From the NCBI GenBank assembly GCA_023414355.1, contig JAEZOB010000023.1:241011-305010 (forward strand): a stretch of 64,000 bases of DNA. The letters run 5' to 3'. The DNA comes from Bacillota bacterium (lineage in GTDB: Bacteria > Bacillota > Clostridia > Lachnospirales > Lachnospiraceae). Position numbers and translations under genes: made by a program. Positions 32,808-41,955 of this stretch are shown here, piece after piece (positions within the stretch are counted from its first letter, which is position 1; each line of letters starts with the position of its first letter). A model generated the notes under the pieces. That model saw only the letters and a list, made by a program, of their open reading frames with translations, had not been told where the DNA came from and did no database searches.

Positions 32808-33458
32808 ATGAAGATAATGAAGAAAATAGCAGTGATCACAATGATTAATGTATTGGTACTGTCCTTTGGAGGAATTGCTTTCGCGGCCGTGGAAGGGTCC
32901 GGTTCAGCAGGAGCACTGCAGGATCAGGATTACACAGTGGAAGATATGCTGACCTATGCATTGCAGGATGAATATGCAGCCGAGGCGGAATATGAGACAA
33001 TCCTCAAAGAGTTTGGGGACCAGCTTCCCTATACCAACATCGTGAAGGCGGAGAAAAACCATATCGATCACCTGGAACAACTGTTCGAGGACTATGGGTA
33101 TGTGATACCGGAGAACAATGCAACACCGGTTCTGCCTAAAAGTCTGGAAGAAAGCTATCAGGCTGAGATTAAAACCGAAGAGAATAACATAGCTATGTAC
33201 GAAAAGTTTCTTAAGGCGGATTTACCCTCCGATGTGAAACTTGTATTTGAGAGACTGAAGCGCGCCTCAGAAAATCATCTGAAAGCTTTTCAAGATGCAG
33301 CAGACGGTAATCTGACCAATTGTAATGGAACCCGTCCCGGGAATAATGCGTGGAGCTGCGGACAAAACAGAGGACAATGCAATGGTTCAGGTAATAACGG
33401 CAGCAGAGGCAACGGCAGAGGGAATGGTTGCGGAAGAATGAATAGAACTGCTTTCTAA
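32808..33458 (+). CDS. Secreted ferritin-like DUF2202 protein
   Basis: A 216-residue protein from ATG 32808 (AAGGAGA upstream). A signal peptide covers residues 1-27 (KIAVITMINVLVLSFGGIAFA). The body is a DUF2202-type four-helix ferritin-like domain with metal-ligand patterns ALQDEYAAEAEYETIL, EKNHIDHLEQL, EENNIAMYEKFL and ASENHLKAFQDA. The last ~45 residues are an Asn/Gly-rich tail with four Cys. It follows the two-component pair by 99 bases and may be its target. Metal or oxygen-stress function is inferred from fold. Confidence 0.8.
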   Translation: MKIMKKIAVITMINVLVLSFGGIAFAAVEGSGSAGALQDQDYTVEDMLTYALQDEYAAEAEYETILKEFGDQLPYTNIVKAEKNHIDHLEQLFEDYGYVIPENNATPVLPKSLEESYQAEIKTEENNIAMYEKFLKADLPSDVKLVFERLKRASENHLKAFQDAADGNLTNCNGTRPGNNAWSCGQNRGQCNGSGNNGSRGNGRGNGCGRMNRTAF

Positions 33459-33467
33459 GTGGCTCAG

Positions 33468-33519
33468 AACCCCCTTTATTGTGAAAGGAAGAAAAACTTT
33501 CACAATAAAGGGGGTTTTT
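33468..33519 (+). terminator. Strong terminator after the DUF2202 gene
   Basis: AACCCCCTTTATTGTGAAAG (33468-33487) pairs perfectly over 20 bp with 33497-33516, followed by T. It ends the operon. Confidence 0.92.
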
Positions 33520-33711
33520 GCAGGCTTATTTTATACAGAACTAAAAACGTTTCGAACGAATTATTTGTAAGGTTTCGAATAAAATGTTTGTGAAATAGAA
33601 TAATTGGATAGAATAATATGAAAATAGTTATACAAACTACGGCATATCAGACTATTTGATTTTTTATATCGAGTAAAGCGCCGAAAAAAGGATATAAAAA
33701 TGTTTTTATTG

Positions 33712-33740
33712 TTGCGGTATCTATGAATTCGTATTATAAT
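33712..33740 (+). promoter_or_regulatory. Promoter of the third LacI gene
   Basis: TTGCGG (33712-33717), 17-base spacer, TATAAT (33735-33740). The leader to 33932 is about 185 bases. Confidence 0.6.
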
Positions 33741-33747
33741 TAATATC

Positions 33748-33763
33748 AGTAATTGCGATTACT
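33748..33763 (+). promoter_or_regulatory. Operator-like palindrome, probable LacI autoregulation
   Basis: AGTAATTGCGATTACT: 6-bp inverted arms around a GC centre, overlapping the expected transcription start. A LacI-type site here would give autorepression. Confidence 0.55.
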
Positions 33764-33931
33764 ATGACGGGGAGTTATACGAGCGTATTCAAGAATATCG
33801 CTGTAATCGTTTCAGGATGGCCCTCCCTCTTTATAAAAAGCAGTGTAACTACTTTTTGTCATCCTGATCTGTTCAGCGGTATTCATGGATGCCGTTCCAA
33901 TGGCAATTACAGTATAGTCAGGAGAGATGAT

Positions 33932-34930
33932 ATGGTAACAATTAAGGATGTGGCAAAAGAAGCCGGGGTAGCAATTTCCACAGTATCAAATGTGTTGAAT
34001 GGAGTGGATGTTGTCAGCGAAGAAAAGAAGCGCAAAGTGATGGCTGCGGTTGAAAAACTGAAATATGTTCCTAATATGAACGCAAAGCTTCTAAAATCGA
34101 GCAGAAAGAATACCATCGGTTTGTTTTTAACCAGCGTCCAGGGCGATTTCTATCGTATCCTGATACAGACGGTTCACAAGCAATGCAGGATGAGGGGATA
34201 TTTACTAAATATATATATCAGCAATGAAAATACCGGAGATGAGATATACAGCATGATTGTCGCTTCCGGTGTGGAAGGCGCAATCATACTGAATGAACGG
34301 CTGCAGGAGGAATACATAAGCCGTCTTTCGCTAACAAAGCTACCGATGGTATTTATTGACAGGGAGCTTACCGGAACAAGAATATCAAGTGTAGTAATCA
34401 ATAATTATGAAGGTGCATCTCTGGCGATGGAGTATCTGATTAAGCAGGGACACAGAAGAATAGGATATTTCCACGGAATTGAAGGCTTTGACGATCACGA
34501 CAGATATCAAGCATACCTTGATACGATGAATAAATATCGTCTTCCGATCGATGAGAATATCGTAATGAAGGGTTATTTTGAAGAAGCTGTTGCATACAGC
34601 GAGATGCGCGTTCTTCTGCTCAAGGGAACACAGCTTCCGGATGCAATTTTCTGCGCAAATGATGAAATGGCTTTCGGTACAATCCATGCACTTACGGAGG
34701 CGGGGCTTAAGGTTCCGGAGGATGTATGCGTGATCGGTTTCGATGATATCCTACTATCCTCCTATTATAATCCTCCATTGACTACGATACACAGTCCGGT
34801 GATTGAGCTTGGCAATCAGTGTAGTGCGGAACTGCTTCGACTGATGGGACTTGAGGAATCGGTGAAAGGTACCGTGACGAGGTTATCCCCCGGTATGGTC
34901 ATTCGGGATACCTGTAAAGTCAGATTCTGA
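33932..34930 (+). CDS. LacI-family repressor, beta-glucoside locus
   Basis: A 332-residue LacI protein started at ATG 33932 (CAGGAGAG upstream), where the HTH VTIKDVAKEAGVAISTVSNVLNGVDVVS begins; the frame is open upstream to 33764 but those codons are leader. The effector domain contains VIGFDDILLSSYYNPPLTTIHSP. It precedes the phosphorylase/GH30/GH2/GH94 genes and most likely controls them. A hairpin at 34964 follows. Confidence 0.87.
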   Translation: MVTIKDVAKEAGVAISTVSNVLNGVDVVSEEKKRKVMAAVEKLKYVPNMNAKLLKSSRKNTIGLFLTSVQGDFYRILIQTVHKQCRMRGYLLNIYISNENTGDEIYSMIVASGVEGAIILNERLQEEYISRLSLTKLPMVFIDRELTGTRISSVVINNYEGASLAMEYLIKQGHRRIGYFHGIEGFDDHDRYQAYLDTMNKYRLPIDENIVMKGYFEEAVAYSEMRVLLLKGTQLPDAIFCANDEMAFGTIHALTEAGLKVPEDVCVIGFDDILLSSYYNPPLTTIHSPVIELGNQCSAELLRLMGLEESVKGTVTRLSPGMVIRDTCKVRF

Positions 34931-34963
34931 TGCAGTAAGATCTCTAGAATATTGAAGGAATAA

Positions 34964-35007
34964 ATAAGGGTACTACATTTGGAAAATCTTCCGATGCAGA
35001 CCCTTAT
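34964..35007 (+). terminator. Hairpin after the third LacI gene
   Basis: ATAAGGGT and ACCCTTAT form an outer stem, with GGAA-AATC-TTCC inside. It is T-poor afterwards, so it may be a partial terminator or leader structure. Confidence 0.45.
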
Positions 35008-35022
35008 CTTATGAACAAGACT

Positions 35023-35197
35023 AAAGGAGGTCAAGGCTTCCTAAAACCATAGGAGGAGAAGTCCTGCTTATAATCGAAGGAGGAAAAAGCCTCCTTTATA
35101 GAACAGGGAGGAAGAAGTCTCATTAAAAGTCAAAGGAGGGAAAATCCTCCTCAAAAAATCAAAGGAGGGAAAATCCTCCTTAATAAATCAAAGGAGG
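35023..35197 (+). repeat. Seven-unit tandem SD/anti-SD hairpin array
   Basis: Seven GGAGG cores begin at 35026, 35052, 35079, 35107, 35135, 35164 and 35193, spaced 26-29 bases. Units 5 and 6 are nearly identical 29-mers (AAAGGAGGGAAAATCCTCC plus an A-rich spacer); units 1-4 are increasingly diverged. Most units carry their own CCTCC arm four or five bases later. The seventh is the functional binding site of the gene at 35202 and lacks the arm. Confidence 0.85.
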
Positions 35198-35201
35198 ATT
35201 T

Positions 35202-38200
35202 ATGGGTAATTATAGGCTGCAGAACAATACATATATCATCGAAGGATTTGACACACTTCCGCCCTTTTCGAGCTTTCTTCCCGGGTTAGCAGGAAGGAAG
35301 GGAATTCCCCTTTGGGTCTATTATACGAACCGAGGACAGGGGATTAACAGCTTTGGTATACATAACAAAGGGAATGCCATCATGGAGTTTAATCCGGCAA
35401 ATACTGCATATGAGAATACCTCAAGCAAGGGCTTTCGGACTTTGGTCAAATGTAATGAAAGCTTCTTTGAGCCGTTCCACACCTTTGATGACAAGGTGCA
35501 AAGGGATCTTTATATTCGTAAGAATAGCTTTTGGATGGTGGAGACCAATCCTACGTATGGCTTGAGGATTACCGTGAAGTACTTTGTACTGCCGAATAAC
35601 AATATCGGAGCGCTGGTACGAAAGGTTACGATTGAAAACCTGGATAGTGAGAAGAAAGAGCTGGAGCTTTTGGATGGTCTACCAAAGATTATTCCCTACG
35701 GAATACAGAACAGCCAATATAAAGAAATGTCGAATCTATTCAAAAGCTGGACTGAGATTAAGAATATTGAAAATAACATCCCTTTCTATACGGTACGTGC
35801 TTCCAACGATGATTCCGCGGAGGTATCGGAGGTGGAAGGTGGCTATTATTATCTTGCAGTAAAGGACGGAAAACTTCAGCCTGTAATTTATGATGCAGAA
35901 GCGATTTTTGGTTACGATACCTCTCTCCTTCATCCACTCGTATTCGAGAAAGCTTCCCTACAGGGAGTTCTTGGGGAGGAGCAATGCTTCTATAATAAGG
36001 TACCCTGTGGCTTCACACCGATGAAGCTGGAGCTTTCCCCGGGTAGTACAGAGATTTTTTACTCCTTGACCGGATTTGCGGGAACAATCGGGCAGGTCAA
36101 TCAGAAGGCAGAAGAGTTTTGCGGTTCTGATTTCCTCGAGAAAAGTGAAGCTATGGCTGAGGAACTGGTAGAAGAACTCACAGCAGATATCAGGACCCAT
36201 ACAGGAATACCGGTATTTGATCAGTATATGGAACAGAATTATCTGGACAACTTCCTTCGTGGAGGATATCCCTTTATACTCGGAAAAGATGGTAAGAAAT
36301 CCGTAATTCATCTGTTCAGTCGAAAGCACGGTGATCCGGAACGAGACTATAACTTCTTCTCTATTGCCGGAGAATATTATTCTCAGGGAAACGGTAATTT
36401 CCGCGATGTGAATCAGAATCGGCGAAATGATGTGTTTTTCCATCCTGAAATCGGTGATTTTAATGTAAAGACCTTTTATGAACTGATCCAAATGGATGGA
36501 TATAATCCACTTGAGGTCAGACCTTCCACCTTCCGGATAAAAGAAGAATATGGTCAAGAGGTCGGGCAGCTGATCCGGGAAAGTGTAGGCGACGAACAGG
36601 AGAAATTAACTAAGATCATCAGCAGAAACTTCACACCCGGACAGATTTCTAATTGCATCGCAGGAAACAGGATAACACTTACCATTGACGAGGATGAATT
36701 CCTCGAAAGACTGCTTTCTTATTGCGAACAGAATATAGAAGCAGGCTTTGGTGAAGGGTATTGGAGTGATCACTGGGATTACAATTTAGATCTGGTAGAG
36801 AATTACTTAAGTATCTTTCCCGAGAAGGAGAAGGAATTGCTCTTCGGGGACAGCTCCTATCGCTTTTATGACAGTCCTGCAAGGGTTCTTCCCCGCAGTG
36901 AGAAATATGTATTAAATAAAAAGCAGGAAGCCAGACAATACGGTGCACTGGTACATGATGAGGAGAAGCTCGCAAAAGAGGGCTTTGAAAAGAAGGGCGC
37001 CAATTGGAAGAAGACTGACCGAGGAGACTTCATCAGAACGACCTTGGCAGGTAAACTGCTGACCCTGGCTGTGAATAAATTCTCATCCCTGGATCCTTAT
37101 GGTATGGGTGTAGAGATGGAAGCAGGCAAACCCGGTTGGAATGATGCAATGAACGGTTTACCGGGACTCTTTGGCAGTGGTATGGCAGAAACCTTTGAAC
37201 TGAAAAGAATGCTGGTATTTCTGCAGGATAGAATCCTGTTCACGGATAATGTCGAACTGCCTGTGGAGCTGGTGAATTTCCTCACAGAGGTTTATGATGC
37301 TTTGAAGACTTCCAGGGAACAGCACTGGACAGATTTTACCTACTGGGATACTGTCAGTTCTATCCGTGAGACCTTCCGTGAGAAGATCCGGTTTAATGTA
37401 AGCGGTGAGGTACGCATTCTGTCTACCCTATCTCTTAAGGAGATATTGGATGCTTTCCTCGTGAAGCTGGAGGAAGGGATCGCAAAAGCCTGCGGATACG
37501 GAGATGGTATTGTACCGACCTACTTTACTTATCGGGCAAGTGAATTCGAACCGGTCTATTGCGAGGATGGCCAGAAGGCAATCAGCGGCTATGGTCTGCC
37601 GAAGGTCATAGTGAAAGCCTTTGAAGTTGTCCCTCTGCCCGCATTTCTGGAGGGGCCTGCAAAGATGTTGGCTACTTTGGAGGACAGAGAGCAGGCGAAG
37701 GAACTCTATCAAAATGTCCGTGGCAGCAGGCTTTATGATGAGAAGCTCGGCATGTATAAGACCAGTGTGCCGATCGAGCATATCTCTATGGAGAATGGAA
37801 GAATCCATGTCTTTACTCCGGGATGGCTGGAACGGGAAAGTATCTTTTTACATATGGAATATAAATACCTGCTTTCTATGCTGCGGGCAGGTCTATACGA
37901 ACAGTTTTATCAGGAAATGAAGACATGTGTGGTTGCTTTCCGGGATCCGAAGGAATACGGAAGAAGTATTTTAGAGAATTCCTCCTTCCTTGCTTCCAGT
38001 GAGAATCCGAATGCTGCCATCCACGGAAGAGGTTATGTGGCACGCCTGAGCGGTTCCACGACGGAAGCGGTTACCATGTGGATTGAGATGTTTATTGGAA
38101 GAAGGGTGTTCACATATGAGCAGGAGGAGCTGAAGCTTCATTTTGAACCGAAGCTGGCTGATTTCTTCTTTGATGATAACGGGGAAGCTTCTTTCACACT

Positions 38201-38390
38201 CAGATCCAGCTGTAGGGTGACTTACCATAATCCTTCTCGAAAGGCTACCTTCGGAGAAGGGGCAGCAAAAATAAAAAGAATCATTCTTAACGATTCCGGA
38301 ATGGTAATGGAAGGCGATACCTTAAGCGGAGCTGCCGCAGAAGAGGTACGTGCTGGCAGGGTCAAGAAAATCGACATATGGATGGAATGA
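35202..38390 (+). CDS. Large GH94-like inverting beta-glucan phosphorylase
   Basis: A 1062-residue intracellular protein of the cellobiose-phosphorylase superfamily: an N-terminal beta-sandwich domain (~1-330), helical linker, and an (alpha/alpha)6 barrel with the motif EAGKPGWNDAMNGLPGLFG near residues 642-660, where the Asp in WND is the expected general acid. Its length and this motif fit the long phosphorylases, such as 1,2-beta-oligoglucan phosphorylases (~1100 residues) or the related GH149/GH161 beta-1,3-glucan enzymes. I cannot separate these by eye. It would release glucose-1-phosphate from beta-glucan oligomers. The array upstream suggests translational control. Confidence 0.78.
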   Translation: MGNYRLQNNTYIIEGFDTLPPFSSFLPGLAGRKGIPLWVYYTNRGQGINSFGIHNKGNAIMEFNPANTAYENTSSKGFRTLVKCNESFFEPFHTFDDKVQRDLYIRKNSFWMVETNPTYGLRITVKYFVLPNNNIGALVRKVTIENLDSEKKELELLDGLPKIIPYGIQNSQYKEMSNLFKSWTEIKNIENNIPFYTVRASNDDSAEVSEVEGGYYYLAVKDGKLQPVIYDAEAIFGYDTSLLHPLVFEKASLQGVLGEEQCFYNKVPCGFTPMKLELSPGSTEIFYSLTGFAGTIGQVNQKAEEFCGSDFLEKSEAMAEELVEELTADIRTHTGIPVFDQYMEQNYLDNFLRGGYPFILGKDGKKSVIHLFSRKHGDPERDYNFFSIAGEYYSQGNGNFRDVNQNRRNDVFFHPEIGDFNVKTFYELIQMDGYNPLEVRPSTFRIKEEYGQEVGQLIRESVGDEQEKLTKIISRNFTPGQISNCIAGNRITLTIDEDEFLERLLSYCEQNIEAGFGEGYWSDHWDYNLDLVENYLSIFPEKEKELLFGDSSYRFYDSPARVLPRSEKYVLNKKQEARQYGALVHDEEKLAKEGFEKKGANWKKTDRGDFIRTTLAGKLLTLAVNKFSSLDPYGMGVEMEAGKPGWNDAMNGLPGLFGSGMAETFELKRMLVFLQDRILFTDNVELPVELVNFLTEVYDALKTSREQHWTDFTYWDTVSSIRETFREKIRFNVSGEVRILSTLSLKEILDAFLVKLEEGIAKACGYGDGIVPTYFTYRASEFEPVYCEDGQKAISGYGLPKVIVKAFEVVPLPAFLEGPAKMLATLEDREQAKELYQNVRGSRLYDEKLGMYKTSVPIEHISMENGRIHVFTPGWLERESIFLHMEYKYLLSMLRAGLYEQFYQEMKTCVVAFRDPKEYGRSILENSSFLASSENPNAAIHGRGYVARLSGSTTEAVTMWIEMFIGRRVFTYEQEELKLHFEPKLADFFFDDNGEASFTLRSSCRVTYHNPSRKATFGEGAAKIKRIILNDSGMVMEGDTLSGAAAEEVRAGRVKKIDIWME

Positions 38391-38394
38391 TGGA

Positions 38395-38606
38395 GGTTGC
38401 TGCAAAATATAGGTAATGAACTGCTTTGATGAATACCTAAGTCCCCTCACACACTCGTTGGAAAACATCCAACTGAATTTGTTAGCCACAATCGGACAGT
38501 AATTGTCCGCTTTTGGCTGACAAATTCAGAAGTCTGTTTCCCAAATAGTGTATTACGGGGACTTGATATTCATCATCGCAGGATATTATTTGCTGATGCA
38601 ACAACC
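38395..38606. repeat. ~212-bp branched inverted-repeat element
   Basis: The ends GGTTGCTGCA and TGCAACAACC (with an insert on the right arm) are inverted. Moving inward: GATGAATA-AAGTCCCC pairs with GGGGACTT-ATTCATC; GTTGGA-TCCAAC is a side hairpin (38457-38473); GAATTTGTTAGCCA pairs with TGGCTGACAAATTC; and CGGACA-GTAAT-TGTCCG is the tip (38493-38509). It could be a MITE or a structured RNA. No coding potential seen. Confidence 0.75.
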
Positions 38607-38627
38607 AGCCTTCGCTTATCAAATATT

Positions 38628-38734
38628 AGGAGGATAAATCCTCTCGATACAGTTGTCACAAGTTTAATATTATTAGCAGGGAGGATAAATCCTCCTGATA
38701 CAGTTATCTAAAGTTTGATTTTATTTACAGGAGG
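38628..38734 (+). repeat. Tandem SD/anti-SD array before the GH30 gene
   Basis: Two ~50-bp units start at 38628 and 38678, each with GGAGGATAAATCCTC(C) followed by GATACAGTT. A third start at 38729 is the gene's binding site AGGAGGATCTAG. Again the last unit lacks the anti-SD arm and could pair with TCCTCCT of unit 2. Confidence 0.8.
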
Positions 38735-38740
38735 ATCTAG

Positions 38741-40084
38741 ATGGAGCTTATAACAACCTTATATGAAAACAGCGAGAAGAAAGTAGTGACTCAGGAATGT
38801 CAGGCAGTAAAAGAGCTTAAGGGAGTCGAGAGCAGGGTTGTCAACCTTTATCCGGAGCTTACTTACCAGACATTCTTCGGTTTCGGGGGTGCAGTGACGG
38901 AGGCTGCAGGGTATGCCTATTCGAAGCTTTCGAAGGAACAGCAGGAGAAGGCAGTGGAACTCTATTATGGCGAGAACGGCAATGGTTATCGTATGGTCAG
39001 AAGCCATATTGACAGCTGCGACTTCTCCCTCGGAGTATATTCCGCTATGACCGATCCGACGGATACCGAGATGAACTCCTTTACCCTTGCAAGGGACGAG
39101 CAATATATTCTTCCCCTTCTGAAGACGGTGAAGGAGAAATCCGGAGATGATATTGAGATTATGTTGAGTCCCTGGTCTCCGCCTGCATTCATGAAGACCA
39201 ACGGTGAGAAGATACATGGGGGAAAGCTGAAACCCGAATATCGTAAGTTCTGGGCGGAATATGTCTGCCGTTATATCAGGGAATATGAGAAAAAGGGATT
39301 TCACGTCAGCAGAATTACGATCCAGAATGAGCCGGCAGCGGTTCAGACCTGGGATTCCTGTATCTACAATGCTGAGGAAGAGAAGGAATTTCTACGGGAT
39401 TATCTATATCCTACACTTGTAGAACAAAATCTCGGACACATCAAGCTATTGATTTGGGATCACAATAAGGAGCTGATGTATGAGCGTGCCAAGGCTATCA
39501 TAGATGAGACAACAGCTTCTATGGTATCCGGTGTCGCGTTCCATTGGTATACCGGCGACCATTTTGAAGCAATCAATTTGACCCATGAGGCGTTTCCCGC
39601 CAAGGAGCTGATTTTCACTGAGGGCTGCGTAGAATACAGCCGCTTCGGTACGAACCAGCTGGAAAATGCTCAAATGTATGCCCATGATATACTTGGGAAT
39701 TTGAACGGTGGCATGAATGCTTTTATCGATTGGAACCTCTTCCTGGATGAAAAGGGTGGTCCCAATCACGTCGGCAACCATTGCGATGCACCGATCATGG
39801 TAGATACGGAACAGGGAACCTTCCGGACAAATCTGTCCTATGATTATATTGGACATTTCAGTAAGTATATCCGCCCCGGTGCAAAAAGAATCGGTTTAAC
39901 CAAATATACTTATGATCTGGAGGCAACGGCATTTCTCAATACAGACGGAAGTGTTGTGATGACTGCACTGAACAGAACAGGCAAAGACATTCCGGTCATT
40001 ATTCGTATGCAGGGTAGCCTTATGGAGATTAACGTTGTAAAGAATGCCATCGCAACCTTAAGGATTTCTGCAGGAGAAATCTAA
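38741..40084 (+). CDS. GH30 family glycosidase, intracellular
   Basis: A 447-residue GH30 protein without signal peptide. The acid/base Glu lies in ITIQNEPAAVQTWDSC (~residue 196) and the nucleophile in LIFTEGCVEYSRFG (~294). FGFGGAVTEAAG and SPWSPPAFMKTNG are also family blocks. GH30 members of this layout cleave beta-glucosides, including beta-1,6 and glucosylceramide-type bonds. The phosphorylase genes on both sides suggest oligo-beta-glucan or glucoside processing. Subfamily not assigned. Confidence 0.85.
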   Translation: MELITTLYENSEKKVVTQECQAVKELKGVESRVVNLYPELTYQTFFGFGGAVTEAAGYAYSKLSKEQQEKAVELYYGENGNGYRMVRSHIDSCDFSLGVYSAMTDPTDTEMNSFTLARDEQYILPLLKTVKEKSGDDIEIMLSPWSPPAFMKTNGEKIHGGKLKPEYRKFWAEYVCRYIREYEKKGFHVSRITIQNEPAAVQTWDSCIYNAEEEKEFLRDYLYPTLVEQNLGHIKLLIWDHNKELMYERAKAIIDETTASMVSGVAFHWYTGDHFEAINLTHEAFPAKELIFTEGCVEYSRFGTNQLENAQMYAHDILGNLNGGMNAFIDWNLFLDEKGGPNHVGNHCDAPIMVDTEQGTFRTNLSYDYIGHFSKYIRPGAKRIGLTKYTYDLEATAFLNTDGSVVMTALNRTGKDIPVIIRMQGSLMEINVVKNAIATLRISAGEI

Positions 40085-40161
40085 AAACGATTGGTAATAG
40101 AGCAATAGGTTATTGTATAATATAAAGGTAAATGAGATTACTACATTGGGGGGGTAATGGC

Positions 40162-41955
40162 ATGAATCTTAAGGATGCGGTAAGAACCTTATTGTTCAAG
40201 GACAAGGTGCAGGGAGAGAATCATCAGTTGATTACCAGATGGGGCAGGGAGCTTGATCCGGGGAATGTTCTCACGGAGTATCCGAGACCACAGCTGCGAA
40301 GAGAGAAATATATGATTCTAAACGGTTACTGGGAGTATGCAATCACAAAAGAGGAGAGAAAACCGGATCGGTTTGATGGTAAAATTCTCGTTCCTTTCTC
40401 TCCGGAAAGTATATTGTCCGGGGTCAATCGTCAGTTAAAGCCTGATGAATTCTTATGGTATCAAAGAAGCCTGCCGGTGGAGCATAAGCTTCCCGGGAAA
40501 AGGCTGCTCCTGCATTTTGGGGCAGTAGATCAAAGCTGTGAAATCTATATCAATGATCAGAAAATTGCAGAACATAATGGAGGTTATCTTCCTTTTACAG
40601 TAGATATTACGAGGGATATCGAGGCAGGTGAGAATCTGCTTACATTAAAGGTAGTGGATGTCAGTGATACCTCTTATCATAGCAGAGGCAAACAGATGCT
40701 GAACCGCGGAGGGATGTTCTATACGGCGCAGAGCGGAATCTGGCAGACGGTATGGTACGAATGGGTTCCAGAGAATTATATTGCATCCCTGAAGCTGACG
40801 CCGGATACCGCACATGGAGAAATACATATTCAGATTACTATGAATCGTCCATCGGGAGGGAAACACCTCTATCAGGCTGTCATCTTGGATCACGGACAGA
40901 GGATAAAGGAAGTTACCTCCGAGCAATCCTCCATCAAGGTGAAGCTGGAGAACTTCAGATACTGGAGTCCTGAGGATCCTTTTTTATACGAGCTTACAAT
41001 AATTGTGGGAGAAGATCGGGTTGAGAGCTATTTTGCAATGCGGGATTTTGCTGTCAGACAGGATGAGAAGGGCCGACTTCGAATCTTTATGAATGGAAAG
41101 CCATACTTCCAGAATGGTCTTTTGGATCAGGGTTACTGGCCGGATGGACTCTATACTCCACCGAGCGATGAGGCAATGATTTATGATATTACCATGGCGA
41201 AAAGCCTTGGTTACAATATGCTACGTAAGCATATCAAGATTGAACCCCTACGCTGGTATTACCATTGTGACAGGCTGGGCGTCATCGTATGGCAGGACAT
41301 GGTGAACGGTGGGGAGGCATACAGCCTTCTCATGGTGAGTTATCTGCCAACGATCCTACCAAAGCTTGCGGCGAGAATCAGCGATAAGCATTACGGACTG
41401 TTCGGCCGGAGCTCGGAGCAGGGCAGGCGGGAATGGAGCATGGAATGCGGGGAGACGGTAAAGCTTTTATATAACTGTCCCTGTATTGCCTGTTGGGTTC
41501 CTTTCAATGAAGGCTGGGGGCAATTTGATGCAAAGGAAGCATATCAATTGATTAAGGAACTGGATGGGACCAGACTCATCGATCATGCAAGCGGTTGGTT
41601 CGACCAACGAATCGGTGATTTTGAAAGTATCCACAATTACTTCCATCCCCTGAAGGTTCATCACAGGAAGCGACCGGTGATTTTCTCGGAGATCGGAGGG
41701 TACGCCTGCTATTGTAAGGGTCATTCCTTTTCCTGGAAGATCTATGGATATAAGATTTACACAACAGATAAAGAGCTGAACACAGCATATCAGAAGCTCT
41801 TTCGGGAAGAGCTTAGTATGCTTGTAGGAGCCGGTCTGTCTGCGGTGGTTTATACTCAGCTGACGGATGTGGAGGACGAGGTGAACGGGCTGTTGACCTA
41901 CGACAGAGAGATATGCAAAGTAGATAGTTTAAGTGATATAGAATGGAGGTTCTAG
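40162..41955 (+). CDS. GH2 family glycosidase
   Basis: A 597-residue GH2 protein started at ATG 40162 (GGGGGGG upstream; the frame is open from 40132). It has the jelly-roll sugar-binding domain (PFSPESILSG, HFGAVDQSCEIYIND), an Ig-like domain, then the barrel with acid/base in WVPFNEGWGQFD (~450) and nucleophile in VIFSEIGGYACYC (~508). It is shorter than beta-galactosidases of ~1000 residues. No signal peptide. Substrate unknown; its operon suggests a beta-linked oligosaccharide side chain. Confidence 0.87.
   Translation: MNLKDAVRTLLFKDKVQGENHQLITRWGRELDPGNVLTEYPRPQLRREKYMILNGYWEYAITKEERKPDRFDGKILVPFSPESILSGVNRQLKPDEFLWYQRSLPVEHKLPGKRLLLHFGAVDQSCEIYINDQKIAEHNGGYLPFTVDITRDIEAGENLLTLKVVDVSDTSYHSRGKQMLNRGGMFYTAQSGIWQTVWYEWVPENYIASLKLTPDTAHGEIHIQITMNRPSGGKHLYQAVILDHGQRIKEVTSEQSSIKVKLENFRYWSPEDPFLYELTIIVGEDRVESYFAMRDFAVRQDEKGRLRIFMNGKPYFQNGLLDQGYWPDGLYTPPSDEAMIYDITMAKSLGYNMLRKHIKIEPLRWYYHCDRLGVIVWQDMVNGGEAYSLLMVSYLPTILPKLAARISDKHYGLFGRSSEQGRREWSMECGETVKLLYNCPCIACWVPFNEGWGQFDAKEAYQLIKELDGTRLIDHASGWFDQRIGDFESIHNYFHPLKVHHRKRPVIFSEIGGYACYCKGHSFSWKIYGYKIYTTDKELNTAYQKLFREELSMLVGAGLSAVVYTQLTDVEDEVNGLLTYDREICKVDSLSDIEWRF

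Noticed and set aside
35023..35197. CRISPR-like array
   Set aside because: The units are 26-29 bases with no unique spacers of normal length, they diverge progressively, and the last unit is the gene's ribosome binding site.
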